Assembly (NCBI RefSeq): GCF_052857255.1
Contig: NW_027526500.1
Location: 1 to 64,000 of the forward strand
Source: Amblyomma americanum
Lineage: Eukaryota; Arthropoda; Arachnida; Ixodida; Ixodidae
Length of the DNA: 64,000 bases
Direction of reading: 5' to 3'
Shown here piece after piece: positions 10,601-24,651 of the stretch. How positions within the stretch are numbered: the stretch's first letter is position 1; each line of letters starts with the position of its first letter. A program made the position numbers and the translations under genes. The notes beneath the pieces are model-generated. The model did no database searches. It was not told where the DNA came from and saw only the letters and a list, made by a program, of their open reading frames with translations.

Positions 10601-13600
10601 AACACTTGTAGTACCGATGTGTTGTGATTTAGCTCGTTTCGGTCTAAAACAACTTGATTCGCTGTATTAAGCAAGAATACATGCTTTTCGCGCAGTTATA
10701 AGAGAAAAAGTTTTGACGAGTATCACGTGGATACTTGTAAAACCGATGTGTTCAGATTTAGCTCGTTTCGGTCTAAAACAGCTTGTTTCGTTGTATTAAG
10801 CAAGAATACATGCTTTTCGCGCAGTTATAAGAGAAAAAGTTTTGACGCGTATTAGAGAGACACTTGTAAAACCGATGTGTTGTGATTAGCTCGTTTCGGT
10901 CTAAAACAGCTTGTTTCGTTTGTATTAAGCAAGAATACATGCTTTTCGCGCAGTTATAAGAGAAAAAGTTTTGAGTATCACGTGGATACTTGTAAAACCG
11001 ATGTGTTCAGATTTAGCTCGTTTCGGTCAAAAACAGCTTGTTTCGTTGTATTAAGCACGAATACATGCTTTTCGCGCAGTTAAAAGAGAAAAAGTTTTGA
11101 CGAGTATCACGTGGAACACTTGTAATACCGATGTGTTGTGATTTAGCTGGTTTCGGTCTAAAACAGCTTGTTTCGCTGTATTAAGCAAGAATACATGCTT
11201 TTCGCGCAGTTATAGGAGAAAAAGTTTTGACGCGTATCAGAGGAACACTTGTAAAACCGATGTGTTGTGATTTAGCTCATTTCGGTCTAAAACAGCTTGT
11301 TTCGCTGTATTAAGCAAGAATACATGCTTTTCGCGCAGTTAAAAGAGAAAAAGTTTTGACGAGTATCACGTGGATACTTGTAAAACCGATGTGTTCAGAT
11401 TTAGCTCGTTTCGGTCTAAAACAGCTTGTTTCGTTGTATTAAGCAAGAATACATGCTTTTCGCGCAGTTATAAGAGAAAAAGTTTTGACGCGTATTAGAG
11501 AGACACTTGTAAAACCGATGTGTTGTGATTTAGCTCGTTTCGGTCTAAAACAGCTTGTTTCGTTGTATTAAGCAAGAATACATGCTTTTCGCGCAGTTAT
11601 AAGAGAAAAAGTTTTCACGAGTATCCCGTGGATACTTGTAAAACCGATGTGTTCAGATTTAGCTCGTTTCGGTCTAAAACAGCTTGTTTCGTTGTATTAA
11701 GCACGAATACATGCTTTTCGCGCAGTTAAAAGAGAAAAAGTTTTGACGAGTATCACGTGGAACACTTGTAATACCGATGTGTTGTGATTTAGCTCGTTTC
11801 GGTCTAAAACAGCTTGTTTCGCTGTATTAAGCAAGAATACATGCTTTTCGCGCCATTATAAGAGAAAAAGTTTTGACGCGTATCAGAGGAACACTTGTAA
11901 AACCGATGTGTTGTGATTTAGCTCATTTCGGTCTAAAACATCTTGTTTCGCTGTAATAAGCAAGAATACATGCTTTTCGCGCAGTTATAAGAGAAAAAGT
12001 TTTGACGCGTATCAGAGGAACACTTGTAAAACCGATGTGTTGTGATTTAGCTCGTTTCGGTTTAAAACAGCTTGTTTCGCTGTATTAAGCAAGAATACAT
12101 GCTTTTCGCGCAGTTATAAGAGAAAAAGTTTTGACGCGTATCAGAGGAACACTTGTAAAACCGATGTGTTCAGATTTAGCTCGTTTCGGTCTGAAACAGC
12201 TTGTTTCGTTGTATTAAGCACGAATACATGCTTTTCGCGCAGTTATAAGAGAAAAAGTTTAGACCCGTATCAGAGGAACACTTGTAAAACCGATGTGTTG
12301 TGATTTAGCTCGTTTCGGTCAAAAACAGCTTGTTTCGTTGTATTAAGCAAGAATACATGCTTTTCGCGCAGTTATAAGAAAAAGTTTTGACGAGTATCAC
12401 GTGGATACTTGTAAAACCGATGTGTTCAGATTTAGCTCGTTTCGGTCAAAAACAGCTTGTTTCGTTGTATTAAGCACGAATACATGCTTTTCGCGCAGTT
12501 AAAAGAGAAAAAGTTTTGACGAGTATCACGTGGAACACTTGTAATACCGATGTGTTGTGATTTAGCTCGTTTCGGTCTAAAACAGCTTGTTTCGCTGTAT
12601 TAAGCAAGAATACATGCTTTTCGCGCAGTTATAAGAGAAAAAGTTTTGACGAGTATCACGTGGAACACTTGTAGTACCGATGTGTTGTGATTTAGCTCGT
12701 TTCGGTTTAAAACAACTTGATTCGCTGTATTAAGCAAGAATACATGCTTTTCGCGCAGTTATAAAAGAAAAAGTTTTGACGCGTATCAGAGGAACACTTG
12801 TAAAACCGATATGTTGTGATTTAGCTCATTTTGGTCTAAAACAGCTTGTATCGTTGTATTAAGCACGAATACATGCTTTTCGCGCAGTTAAAAGAGAAAA
12901 AGTTTTGACGAGTATCACGTGGAACACTTGTAATACCGATGTGTTGTGATTTAGCTCGTTTCGGTCTAAAACAGCTTGTTTCGCTGTATTAAGCAAGAAT
13001 ACATGCTTTTCGCGCAGTTATAAGAGAAAAAGTTTTGACGAGTATCACGTGGAACACTTGTAGTACCGATGTGTTGTGATTTAGCTCGTTTCGGTCTAAA
13101 ACAACTTGATTCGCTGTATTAAGCAAGAATACATGCTTTTCGCGCAGTTATAAGAGAAAAAGTTTTGACGAGTATCACGTGGATACTTGTAAAACCGATG
13201 TGTTCAGATTTAGCTCGTTTCGGTCTAAAACAGCTTGTTTCGTTGTATTAAGCAAGAATACATGCTTTTCGCGCAGTTATAAGAGAAAAAGTTTTGACGC
13301 GTATTAGAGAGACACTTGTAAAACCGATGTGTTGTGATTAGCTCGTTTCGGTCTAAAACAGCTTGTTTCGTTTGTATTAAGCAAGAATACATGCTTTTCG
13401 CGCAGTTATAAGAGAAAAAGTTTTGAGTATCACGTGGATACTTGTAAAACCGATGTGTTCAGATTTAGCTCGTTTCGGTCAAAAACAGCTTGTTTCGTTG
13501 TATTAAGCACGAATACATGCTTTTCGCGCAGTTAAAAGAGAAAAAGTTTTGACGAGTATCACGTGGAACACTTGTAATACCGATGTGTTGTGATTTAGCT

Positions 13601-14854
13601 GGTTTCGGTCTAAAACAGCTTGTTTCGCTGTATTAAGCAAGAATACATGCTTTTCGCGCAGTTATAGGAGAAAAAGTTTTGACGCGTATCAGAGGAACAC
13701 TTGTAAAACCGATGTGTTGTGATTTAGCTCATTTCGGTCTAAAACAGCTTGTTTCGCTGTATTAAGCAAGAATACATGCTTTTCGCGCAGTTAAAAGAGA
13801 AAAAGTTTTGACGAGTATCACGTGGATACTTGTAAAACCGATGTGTTCAGATTTAGCTCGTTTCGGTCTAAAACAGCTTGTTTCGTTGTATTAAGCAAGA
13901 ATACATGCTTTTCGCGCAGTTATAAGAGAAAAAGTTTTGACGCGTATTAGAGAGACACTTGTAAAACCGATGTGTTGTGATTTAGCTCGTTTCGGTCTAA
14001 AACAGCTTGTTTCGTTGTATTAAGCAAGAATACATGCTTTTCGCGCAGTTATAAGAGAAAAAGTTTTCACGAGTATCACGTGGATACTTGTAAAACCGAT
14101 GTGTTCAGATTTAGCTCGTTTCGGTCTAAAACAGCTTGTTTCGTTGTATTAAGCACGAATACATGCTTTTCGCGCAGTTAAAAGAGAAAAAGTTTTGACG
14201 AGTATCACGTGGAACACTTGTAATACCGATGTGTTGTGATTTAGCTCGTTTCGGTCTAAAACAGCTTGTTTCGCTGTATTAAGCAAGAATACATGCTTTT
14301 CGCGCCATTATAAGAGAAAAAGTTTTGACGCGTATCAGAGGAACACTTGTAAAACCGATGTGTTGTGATTTAGCTCATTTCGGTCTAAAACATCTTGTTT
14401 CGCTGTATTAAGCAAGAATACATGCTTTTCGCGCAGTTATAAGAGAAAAAGTTTTGACGCGTATCAGAGGAACACTTGTAAAACCGATGTGTTGTGATTT
14501 AGCTCGTTTCGGTTTAAAACAGCTTGTTTCGCTGTATTAAGCAAGAATACATGCTTTTCGCGCAGTTATAAGAGAAAAAGTTTTGACGCGTATCAGAGGA
14601 ACACTTGTAAAACCGATGTGTTCAGATTTAGCTCGTTTCGGTCTGAAACAGCTTGTTTCGTTGTATTAAGCACGAATACATGCTTTTCGCGCAGTTATAA
14701 GAGAAAAAGTTTAGACGCGTATCAGAGGAACACTTGTAAAACCGATGTGTTGTGATTTAGCTCGTTTCGGTCAAAAACAGCTTGTTTCGTTGTATTAAGC
14801 AAGAATACATGCTTTTCGCGCAGTTATAAGAAAAAGTTTTGACGAGTATCACGT
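9950..14854 (+). repeat. HOR block D: 2452-bp unit (19 monomers), copies D1 and D2
   Basis: Markers pair at 2452 bp: the shortened tail ttttgagtatc at 10971 and 13423, gttataagaaaaag at 12371 and 14823, and the gtcaaaaac monomer starting at 9965 and 12417. D1 runs from about 9950 to 12402 and D2 from 12402 to 14854. Only a handful of differences are visible: gagtatcccgtgg near 11625, ctgtaataag near 11955, tagacccg near 12255 in D1, and gtatcgttg near 12850 in D2. The start of D1 overlaps the end of block C, so the 19-mer was built on material already present in the 11-mer. Confidence 0.85.
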
Positions 14855-16787
14855 GGATACTTGTAAAACCGATGTGTTCAGATTTAGCTCGTTTCGGTCT
14901 AAAACAGCTTGTTTCGTTGTATTAAGCAAGAATACATGCTTTTCGCGCAGTTATAAGAGAAAAAGTTTTGACGCGTATTAGAGAGACACTTGTAAAACCG
15001 ATGTGTTGTGATTTAGCTCGTTTCGGTCTAAAACAGCTTGTTTCGTTGTATTAAGCAAGAATACATGCTTTTCGCGCAGTTATAAGAGAAAAAGTTTTGA
15101 CGAGTATCACGTGGATACTTGTAAAACCGATGTGTTCAGATTTAGCTCGTTTCGGTCAAAAACAGCTTGTTTCGTTGTATTAAGCACGAATACATGCTTT
15201 TCGCGCAGTTAAAAGAGAAAAAGTTTTGACGAGTATCACGTGGAACACTTGTAATACCGATGTGTTGTGATTTAGCTCGTTTCGGTCTAAAACAGCTTGT
15301 TTCGCTGTATTAAGCAAGAATACATGCTTTTCGCGCAGTTATAAGAGAAAAAGTTTTGACGCGTATCAGAGGAACACTTGTAAAACCGATGTGTTGTGAT
15401 TTAGCTCGTTTCGGTTTAAAACAGCTTGTTTCGCTGTATTAAGCAAGAATACATGCTTTTCGCGCAGTTATAAGAGAAAAAGTTTTGACGCGTATCAGAG
15501 GAACACTTGTAAAACCGATGTGTTCAGATTTAGCTCGTTTCGGTCTGAAACAGCTTGTTTCGTTGTATTAAGCACGAATACATGCTTTTCGCGCAGTTAT
15601 AAGAGAAAAAGTTTAGACGCGTATCAGAGGAACACTTGTAAAACCGATGTGTTGTGATTTAGCTCATTTCGGTCTAAAACATCTTGTTTCGCTGTATTAA
15701 GCAAGAATACATGCTTTTCGCGCAGTTATAAGAGAAAAAGTTTTGACGCGTATCAGAGGAACACTTGTAAAACCGATGTGTTGTGATTTAGCTCGTTTCG
15801 GTTTAAAACAGCTTGTTTCGCTGTATTAAGCAAGAATACATGCTTTTCGCGCAGTTATAAGAAAAAAAGTTTTGACGCGTATCAGAGGAACACTTGTAAA
15901 ACCGATGTGTTCAGATTTAGCTCGTTTCGGTCTGAAACAGCTTGTTTCGTTGTATTAAGCACGAATACATGCTTTTCGCGCAGTTATAAGAGAAAAAGTT
16001 TAGACGCGTATCAGAGGAACACTTGTAAAACCGATGTGTTGTGATTAGCTCGTTTCGGTCTAAAACAGCTTGTTTCGTTGTATTAAGCAAGAATACATGC
16101 TTTTCGCGCAGTTATAAGAGAAAAAGTTTTGACGAGTATCACGTGGATACTTGTAAAACCGATGTGTTGTGATTTAGCTCGTTTCGGTTTAAAACAGCTT
16201 GTTTCGCTGTATTAAGCAAGAATACATGCTTTTCGCGCAGTTATAAGAGAAAAAGTTTTGACGCGTATCAGAGGAACACTTGTAAAACCGATGTGTTCAG
16301 ATTTAGCTCGTTTCGGTTTGAAACAGCTTGTTTCGTTGTATTAAGCACGAATACATGCTTTTCGCGCAGTTATAAGAGAAAAAGTTTAGACGCGTATCAG
16401 AGGAACACTTGTAAAACCGATGTGTTGTGATTTAGCTCATTTCGGTCTAAAACAACTTGTTTCGCTGTATTAAGCAAGAATACATGCTTTTCGCGCAGTT
16501 ATAAGAAAAAGTTTTGACGAGTATCACGTGGATACTTGTAAAACCGATGTGTTCAGATTTAGCTCGTTTCGGTCTAAAACAGCTTGTTTCGTTGTATTAA
16601 GCAAGAATACATGCTTTTCGCGCAGTTATAAGAGAAAAAGTTTTGACGCGTATTAGAGAGACACTTGTAAAACCGATGTGTTGTGATTTAGCTCGTTTCG
16701 GTCTAAAACAGCTTGTTTCGTTGTATTAAGCAAGAATACATGCTTTTCGCGCAGTTATAAGAGAAAAAGTTTTGACGAGTATCACGT
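14855..16787 (+). repeat. 15-monomer segment between D2 and D3, with a 387-bp three-monomer repeat
   Basis: The offset between D2 and D3 markers is 4385 bp (34 monomers) instead of 2452, so 15 monomers lie between them. From about 15385 to 16440 a three-monomer set repeats: a tttaaaac monomer, a cag-head monomer with ctgaaac and a tttagacg tail, and a third variable monomer. The ctgaaac marks are at 15544 and 15931, and the third copy has tttgaaac at 16317. The same pair of monomers also occurs near 14514-14642 in D2, its likely source. Confidence 0.75.
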
Positions 16788-19186
16788 GGATACTTGTAAA
16801 ACCGATGTGTTCAGATTTAGCTCGTTTCGGTCAAAAACAGCTTGTTTCGTTGTATTAAGCACGAATACATGCTTTTCGCGCAGTTAAAAGAGAAAAAGTT
16901 TTGACGAGTATCACGTGGAACACTTGTAATACCGATGTGTTGTGATTTAGCTCGTTTCGGTCTAAAACAGCTTGTTTCGCTGTATTAAGCAAGAATACAT
17001 GCTTTTCGCGCAGTTATAAGAGAAAAAGTTTTGACGAGTATCACGTGGAACACTTGTAGTACCGATGTGTTGTGATTTAGCTCGTTTCGGTTTAAAACAA
17101 CTTGATTCGCTGTATTAAGCAAGAATACATGCTTTTCGCGCAGTTATAAAAGAAAAAGTTTTGACGCGTATCAGAGGAACACTTGTAAAACCGATATGTT
17201 GTGATTTAGCTCATTTTGGTCTAAAACAGCTTGTTTCGTTGTATTAAGCACGAATAAATGCTTTTCGCGCAGTTAAAAGAGAAAAAGTTTTGACGAGTAT
17301 CACGTGGAACACTTGTAATACCGATGTGTTGTGATTTAGCTCGTTTCGGTCTAAAACAGCTTGTTTCGCTGTATTAAGCAAGAATACATGCTTTTCGCGC
17401 AGTTATAAGAGAAAAAGTTTTGACGAGTATCACGTGGAACACTTGTAGTACCGATGTGTTGTGATTTAGCTCGTTTCGGTCTAAAACAACTTGATTCGCT
17501 GTATTAAGCAAGAATACATGCTTTTCGCGCAGTTATAAGAGAAAAAGTTTTGACGAGTATCACGTGGATACTTGTAAAACCGATGTGTTCAGATTTAGCT
17601 CGTTTCGGTCTAAAACAGCTTGTTTCGTTGTATTAAGCAAGAATACATGCTTTTCGCGCAGTTATAAGAGAAAAAGTTTTGACGCGTATTAGAGAGACAC
17701 TTGTAAAACCGATGTGTTGTGATTAGCTCGTTTCGGTCTAAAACAGCTTGTTTCGTTTGTATTAAGCAAGAATACATGCTTTTCGCGCAGTTATAAGAGA
17801 AAAAGTTTTGAGTATCACGTGGATACTTGTAAAACCGATGTGTTCAGATTTAGCTCGTTTCGGTCAAAAACAGCTTGTTTCGTTGTATTAAGCACGAATA
17901 CATGCTTTTCGCGCAGTTAAAAGAGAAAAAGTTTTGACGAGTATCACGTGGAACACTTGTAATACCGATGTGTTGTGATTTAGCTGGTTTCGGTCTAAAA
18001 CAGCTTGTTTCGCTGTATTAAGCAAGAATACATGCTTTTCGCGCAGTTATAGGAGAAAAAGTTTTGACGCGTATCAGAGGAACACTTGTAAAACCGATGT
18101 GTTGTGATTTAGCTCATTTCGGTCTAAAACAGCTTGTTTCGCTGTATTAAGCAAGAATACATGCTTTTCGCGCAGTTAAAAGAGAAAAGTTTTGACGAGT
18201 ATCACGTGGATACTTGTAAAACCGATGTGTTCAGATTTAGCTCGTTTCGGTCTAAAACAGCTTGTTTCGTTGTATTAAGCAAGAATACATGCTTTTCGCG
18301 CAGTTATAAGAGAAAAAGTTTTGACGCGTATTAGAGAGAAACTTGTAAAACCGATGTGTTGTGATTTAGCTCGTTTCGGTCTAAAACAGCTTGTTTCGTT
18401 GTATTAAGCAAGAATACATGCTTTTCGCGCAGTTATAAGAGAAAAAGTTTTCACGAGTATCACGTGGATACTTGTAAAACCGATGTGTTCAGATTTAGCT
18501 CGTTTCGGTCTAAAACAGCTTGTTTCGTTGTATTAAGCACGAATACATGCTTTTCGCGCAGTTAAAAGAGAAAAAGTTTTGACGAGTATCACGTGGAATA
18601 CTTGTAATACCGATGTGTTGTGATTTAGCTCGTTTCGGTCTAAAACAGCTTGTTTCGCTGTATTAAGCAAGAATACATGCTTTTCGCGCCATTATAAGAG
18701 AAAAAGTTTTGACGCGTATCAGAGGAACACTTGTAAAACCGATGTGTTGTGATTTAGCTCATTTCGGTCTAAAACATCTTGTTTCGCTGTATTAAGCAAG
18801 AATACATGCTTTTCGCGCAGTTATAAGAGAAAAAGTTTTGACGCGTATCAGAGGAACACTTGTAAAACCGATGTGTTGTGATTTAGCTCGTTTCGGTTTA
18901 AAACAGCTTGTTTCGCTGTATTAAGCAAGAATACATGCTTTTCGCGCAGTTATAAGAGAAAAAGTTTTGACGCGTATCAGAGGAACACTTGTAAAACCGA
19001 TGTGTTCAGATTTAGCTCGTTTCGGTCTGAAACAGCTTGTTTCGTTGTATTAAGCACGAATACATGCTTTTCGCGCAGTTATAAGAGAAAAAGTTTAGAC
19101 GCGTATCAGAGGAACACTTGTAAAACCGATGTGTTGTGATTTAGCTCGTTTCGGTCAAAAACAGCTTGTTTCGTTGTATTAAGCAC
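16787..19186 (+). repeat. HOR block D, third copy (D3)
   Basis: This repeats D2 at an offset of 4385 bp: ttttgagtatc at 17808 against 13423, and the gtcaaaaac monomer start at 16802 against 12417. It carries private changes that D1 and D2 lack: cgaataaatgc near 17256, one fewer a in gagaaaagtttt near 18187, gagagaaacttg near 18335 and gtggaatacttg near 18597. The match ends near 19186, where aagcacg replaces aagcaag. Confidence 0.82.
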
Positions 19187-21546
19187 GAATACATGCTTTT
19201 CGCGCAGTTAAAAGAGAAAAAGTTTTGACGAGTATCACGTGGAACACTTGTAATACCGTTGTGTTGTGATTTAGCTCGTTTCGGTCTAAAACAGCTTGTT
19301 TCGCTGTATTAAGCAAGAATACATGCTTTTCGCGCAGTTATAAGAGAAAAAGTTTTGACGAGTATCACGTGGAACACTTGTAGTACCGATGTGTTGTGAT
19401 TTAGCTCGTTTCGGTCTAAAACAACTTGATTCGCTGTATTAAGCAAGAATACATGCTTTTCGCGCAGTTAAAAAAGAAAAAGTTTTGACGCGTATCAGAG
19501 GAACACTTGTAAAACCGATGTGTTGTGATTTAGCTCATTTCGGTCTAAAACAGCTTGTTTCGCTGTATTAAGCAAGAATACATGCTTTTCGCGCAGTTAA
19601 AAGAGAAAAAGTTTTGACGAGTATCACGTGGATACTTGTAAAACCGATGTGTTCAGATTTAGCTCGTTTCGGTCTAAAACAGCTTGTTTCGTTGTATTAA
19701 GCAAGAATACATGCTTTTCGCGCAGTTATAAGAGAAAAAGTTTTGACGCGTATTAGAGAGACACTTGTAAAACCGATGTGTTGTGATTTAGCTCGTTTCG
19801 GTCTAAAACAGCTTGTTTCGTTGTATTAAGCAAGAATACATGCTTTTCGCGCAGTTATAAGAGAAAAAGTTTTGACGAGTATCACGTGGATACTTGTAAA
19901 ACCGATGTGTTCAGATTTAGCTCGTTTATGTCTAAAACAGCTTGTTTCGTTGTATTAAGCACGAATACATGCTTTTCGCGCAGTTAAAAGAGAAAAAGTT
20001 TTGACGAGTATCACGTGGAACACTTGTAATACCGATGTGTTGTGATTTAGCTCGTTTCGGTCTAAAACAGCTTGTTTCGCTGTATTAAGCAAGAATACAT
20101 GCTTTTCGCGCCGTTATAAGAGAAAAAGTTTTGACGCGTATCAGAGGAACACTTGTAAAACCGATGTGTTGTGATTTAGCTCGTTTCGGTCTAAAACATC
20201 TTGTTTCGCTGTATTAAGCAAGAATACATGCTTTTCGCGCAGTTATAAGAGAAAAAGTTTTGACGCGTATCAGAGGAACACTTGTAAAACCGATGTGTTG
20301 TGATTTAGCTCGTTTCGGTCTAAAACAACTTGTTTCGCTGTATTAAGCAAGAATACATGCTTTTCGCGCAGTTATAAGAGAAAAAGTTTTGACGCGTATC
20401 AGAGGAACACTTGTAAAACCGATGTGTTGTGATTTAGCTCGTTTCGGTCTAAAACAGCTTGTTTCGCTGTATTAAGCAAGAATACATGCTTTTCGCGCAG
20501 TTATAAGAGAAAAAGTTTTGACGCGTATCAGAGGAACACTTGTAAAACCGATGTGTTCAGATTTAGTTCGTTTCGGTCTAAAACAGCTTGTTTCGTTGTA
20601 TTAAGCACGAATACATGCTTTACGCGCAGTTATAGAAGAAAAAGTTTTGACGCGTATCAGAGACACTTGTAAAACCGATATGTTGTGATTTAGCTCGTTT
20701 CGGTCTAAAACAGCTTGTTTCGTTGTATTAAGCAAGAATACATGCTTTTCGCGCGGTTATAAGAGAAAAAGTTGACGAGTATCACGTGGATACTTGTAAA
20801 ACCGATGTGTTCAGATTTAGCTCGTTTCGGTCTAAAACAGCTTGTTTCGTTGTATTAAGCACGAATACATGCTTTTCGCGCAGTTATAAGAGAAAAAGTT
20901 TTGACGAGTATCACGTGGAACACTTGTAATACCGATGTGTTGTGATTTAGCTCGTTTCGGTGTAAAACAGCTTGTTTCGTAGTATTAAGCAAGAATACAT
21001 GCTTTTCGCGCAGTTATAAGAGAAAAAGTTTTGACGCGTATTAGAGGAACACTTGTAAAACCGATGTGTTGTGATTTAGCTCATTTCGGTCTAAAACAGC
21101 TTGTTTCGCTGTATTAAGCAAGAATACATGCTTTTCGCGCAGTTAAAAGAGAAAAAGTTTTGACGAGTATCACGTGGATACTTGCAAAACCGATGTGTTC
21201 AGATTTAGCTCGTTTCGGTCTAAAACAGCTTGTTTCGTTGTATTAAGCACGAATACATGCTTTTCGCGCAGTTAAAAGAGAAAACGTTTTGACGAGTATC
21301 ACGTGGAACACTTGTAATACCGATGTGTTGTGATTTAGCTCGTTTCGGTCTAAAACAGCTTGTTTCGCTGTATTAAGCAAGAATACATGCTTTTCGCGCA
21401 GTTATAAGAGAAAAAGTTTTGACGAGTATCACGTGGAACACTTGTAGTACCGATGTGTTGTGATTTAGCTCGTTTCGGTCTAAAACGACTTGATTCGCTG
21501 TATTAAGCAAGAATACATGCTTTTCGCGCAGTTATAAGAGAAAAAT
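19186..21546 (+). repeat. Module F, first copy (F1), plus trailing monomers
   Basis: This module is recognised by an ordered set of rare marks: ccgttgtg (19256), tagtacc with acttgattcg (19381), ttaaaaaag (near 19470), cgccgttataag, acatcttg, gatttagttcg (20560), ctttacgcg with gttatagaag (near 20620), gatatgttg and cgcgcggttataag followed by a shortened aaagttgacg (near 20750), then ggtgtaaaac with gtagtatt (near 20960). The same order recurs at 27880, 31080 and in the 4-kb units further right. A private ctcgtttatg occurs at 19921. Confidence 0.7.
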
Positions 21547-24500
21547 TTTTGACGAGTATCACGTGGATACTTGTAAAACCGATGTGTTCAGATTTAGCTC
21601 GTTTCGGTCTAAAACAGCTTGTTTCGTTGTATTAAGCAAGAATACATGCTTTTCGCGCAGTTATAAGAGAAAAAGTTTTGACGCGTATTAGAGAGACACT
21701 TGTAAAACCGATGTGTTGTGATTAGCTCGTTTCGGTCTAAAACAGCTTGTTTCATTTGTATTAAGCAAGAATACATGCTTTTCGCGCAGTTATAAGAGAA
21801 AAAGTTTTGACGAGTATCACGTGGATACTTGTAAAACCGATGTGTTCAGATTTAGCTCGTTTCGGTCAAAAACAGCTTGTTTCGTTGTATTAAGCACGAA
21901 TACATGCTTTTCGCGCAGTTAAAAGAGAAAAAGTTTTGACGAGTATCACGTGGAACACTTGTAATACCGATGTGTTGTGATTTAGCTCGTTTCGGTCTAA
22001 AACAGCTTGTTTCGCTGTATTAAGCAAGAATACATGCTTTTCGCGCAGTTATAAAAGAAAAAGTTTTGACGCGTATCAGAGGAACACTTGTAAAACCGAT
22101 GTGTTGTGATTTAGCTCGTTTCGGTCTAAAACAGCTTGTTTCGCTGTATTAAGCAAGAATACATGCTTTTCGCGCAGTTATAAAAGAAAAAGTTTTGACG
22201 CGTATCAGAGGAACACTTGTAAAACCGATGTGTTGTGATTTAGCTCATTTCGGTCTAAAACAGCTTGTTTCGCTGTATTAAGCAAGAAGACATGCTTTTC
22301 GCGCAGTTAAAAGAGAAAAAGTTTTGACGAGTATCACGTGGATACTTGTAAAACCGATGTGTTCAGATTTAGCTCGTTTCGGTCTAAAACAGCTTGTTTC
22401 GTTGTATTAAGCAAGAATACATGGTTTTCGCGCAGTTATAAGAGAAAAAGTTTTGACGAGTATCACGTGGATACTTGTAAAACCGATGTGTTCAGATTTA
22501 GCTAGTTTCGGTCTAAAACAGCTTGTTTCGTTGTATTAAGCACGAATACATGCTTTTCGCGCAGTTAAAAGAGAAAAAGTTTTGACGAGTATCACGTGGA
22601 ACACTTGTAATACCGATGTGTTGTGATTTAGCTCGTTTCGGTCTAAAACGACTTGATTCGCTGTATTAAGCAAGAATACATGCTTTTCGCGCAGTTATAA
22701 GAGAAAAAGTTTTGACGAGTATCACGTGGATACTTGTAAAACCGATGTGTTCAGATTTAGCTCGTTTCGGTCTAAAACAGCTTGTTTCGTTGTATTAAGC
22801 AAGAATACATGCTTTTCGCGCCGTTATAAGAGAAAAAGATTGACGCGTATCAGAGGAACACTTGTAAAACCGATGTGTTGTGATTTAGCTCATTTCTGTC
22901 TAAAACATCTTGTTTCGCTGTATTAAGCAAGAATACATGCTTTTCGCGCAGTTATAAGAGAAAAAGTTTTGACGCGTATCAGAGGAACACTTGTAAAACC
23001 GATGTGTTGTGATTTAGCTCGTTTCGGTCTAAAACAGCTTGTTTCGCTGTATTAAGCAAGAATACATGCTTTTCGCGCAGTTATAAGAGAAAAAGTTTTG
23101 ACGAGTATCACGTGGATACTTGTAAAACCGATGTGTTCAGATTTAGCTCGTTTCGGTCTAAAACAGCTTGTTTCGTTGTATTAAGCAAGAATACATGCTT
23201 TTCGCGCAGTTATAAGAGAAAAAGTTTTGACGCGTATTAGAGAGACACTTGTAAAACCGATGTGTTGTGATTAGCTCGTTTCGGTCTAAAACAGCTTGTT
23301 TCATTTGTATTAAGCAAGAATACATGCTTTTCGCGCAGTTATAAGAGAAAAAGTTTTGACGAGTATCACGTGGATACTTGTAAAACCGATGTGTTCAGAT
23401 TTAGCTCGTTTCGGTCAAAAACAGCTTGTTTCGTTGTATTAAGCACGAATACATGCTTTTCGCGCAGTTAAAAGAGAAAAAGTTTTGACGAGTATCACGT
23501 GGAACACTTGTAATACCGATGTGTTGTGATTTAGCTCGTTTCGGTCTAAAACAGCTTGTTTCGCTGTATTAAGCAAGAATACATGCTTTTCGCGCAGTTA
23601 TAAAAGAAAAAGTTTTGACGCGTATCAGAGGAACACTTGTAAAACCGATGTGTTGTGATTTAGCTCGTTTCGGTCTAAAACAGCTTGTTTCGCTGTATTA
23701 AGCAAGAATACATGCTTTTCGCGCAGTTATAAAAGAAAAAGTTTTGACGCGTATCAGAGGAACACTTGTAAAACCGATGTGTTGTGATTTAGCTCATTTC
23801 GGTCTAAAACAGCTTGTTTCGCTGTATTAAGCAAGAAGACATGCTTTTCGCGCAGTTAAAAGAGAAAAAGTTTTGACGAGTATCACGTGGATACTTGTAA
23901 AACCGATGTGTTCAGATTTAGCTCGTTTCGGTCTAAAACAGCTTGTTTCGTTGTATTAAGCAAGAATACATGGTTTTCGCGCAGTTATAAGAGAAAAAGT
24001 TTTGACGAGTATCACGTGGATACTTGTAAAACCGATGTGTTCAGATTTAGCTAGTTTCGGTCTAAAACAGCTTGTTTCGTTGTATTAAGCACGAATACAT
24101 GCTTTTCGCGCAGTTAAAAGAGAAAAAGTTTTGACGAGTATCACGTGGAACACTTGTAATACCGATGTGTTGTGATTTAGCTCGTTTCGGTCTAAAACGA
24201 CTTGATTCGCTGTATTAAGCAAGAATACATGCTTTTCGCGCAGTTATAAGAGAAAAAGTTTTGACGAGTATCACGTGGATACTTGTAAAACCGATGTGTT
24301 CAGATTTAGCTCGTTTCGGTCTAAAACAGCTTGTTTCGTTGTATTAAGCAAGAATACATGCTTTTCGCGCCGTTATAAGAGAAAAAGATTGACGCGTATC
24401 AGAGGAACACTTGTAAAACCGATGTGTTGTGATTTAGCTCATTTCTGTCTAAAACATCTTGTTTCGCTGTATTAAGCAAGAATACATGCTTTTCGCGCAG

Positions 24501-24651
24501 TTATAAGAGAAAAAGTTTTGACGCGTATCAGAGGAACACTTGTAAAACCGATGTGTTGTGATTTAGCTCGTTTCGGTCTAAAACAGCTTGTTTCGCTGTA
24601 TTAAGCAAGAATACATGCTTTTCGCGCAGTTATAAGAGAAAAAGTTTTGAC
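21547..24651 (+). repeat. HOR block G: 1549-bp unit (12 monomers), two copies with no difference seen
   Basis: Bases 21547-23102 recur as 23096-24651 with no mismatch that I could find. Marks at the 1549-bp offset are ttcatttg (21751 and 23300), agcaagaagac (22281 and 23830), atggttttcg, gctagtttcg, acgacttgattcg, gaaaaagattgacg and catttctgtc. Seven of the twelve monomers carry CACGTG. Two identical 66-codon open frames at 22726 and 24275 are a by-product of the duplication and are not genes. Confidence 0.9.

Noticed and set aside
18134..18334. 66-codon open frame
   Set aside because: It arises from a one-base deletion near 18187 in D3 that joins two frames of the satellite. The equivalent places in D1 and D2 are closed.
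22726..22926. 66-codon open frames at 22726, 24275 and 30599
   Set aside because: Their similarity reflects copying of the 12-monomer HOR (offsets 1549 and 6324 bp, the same as for non-coding marks), not protein conservation.
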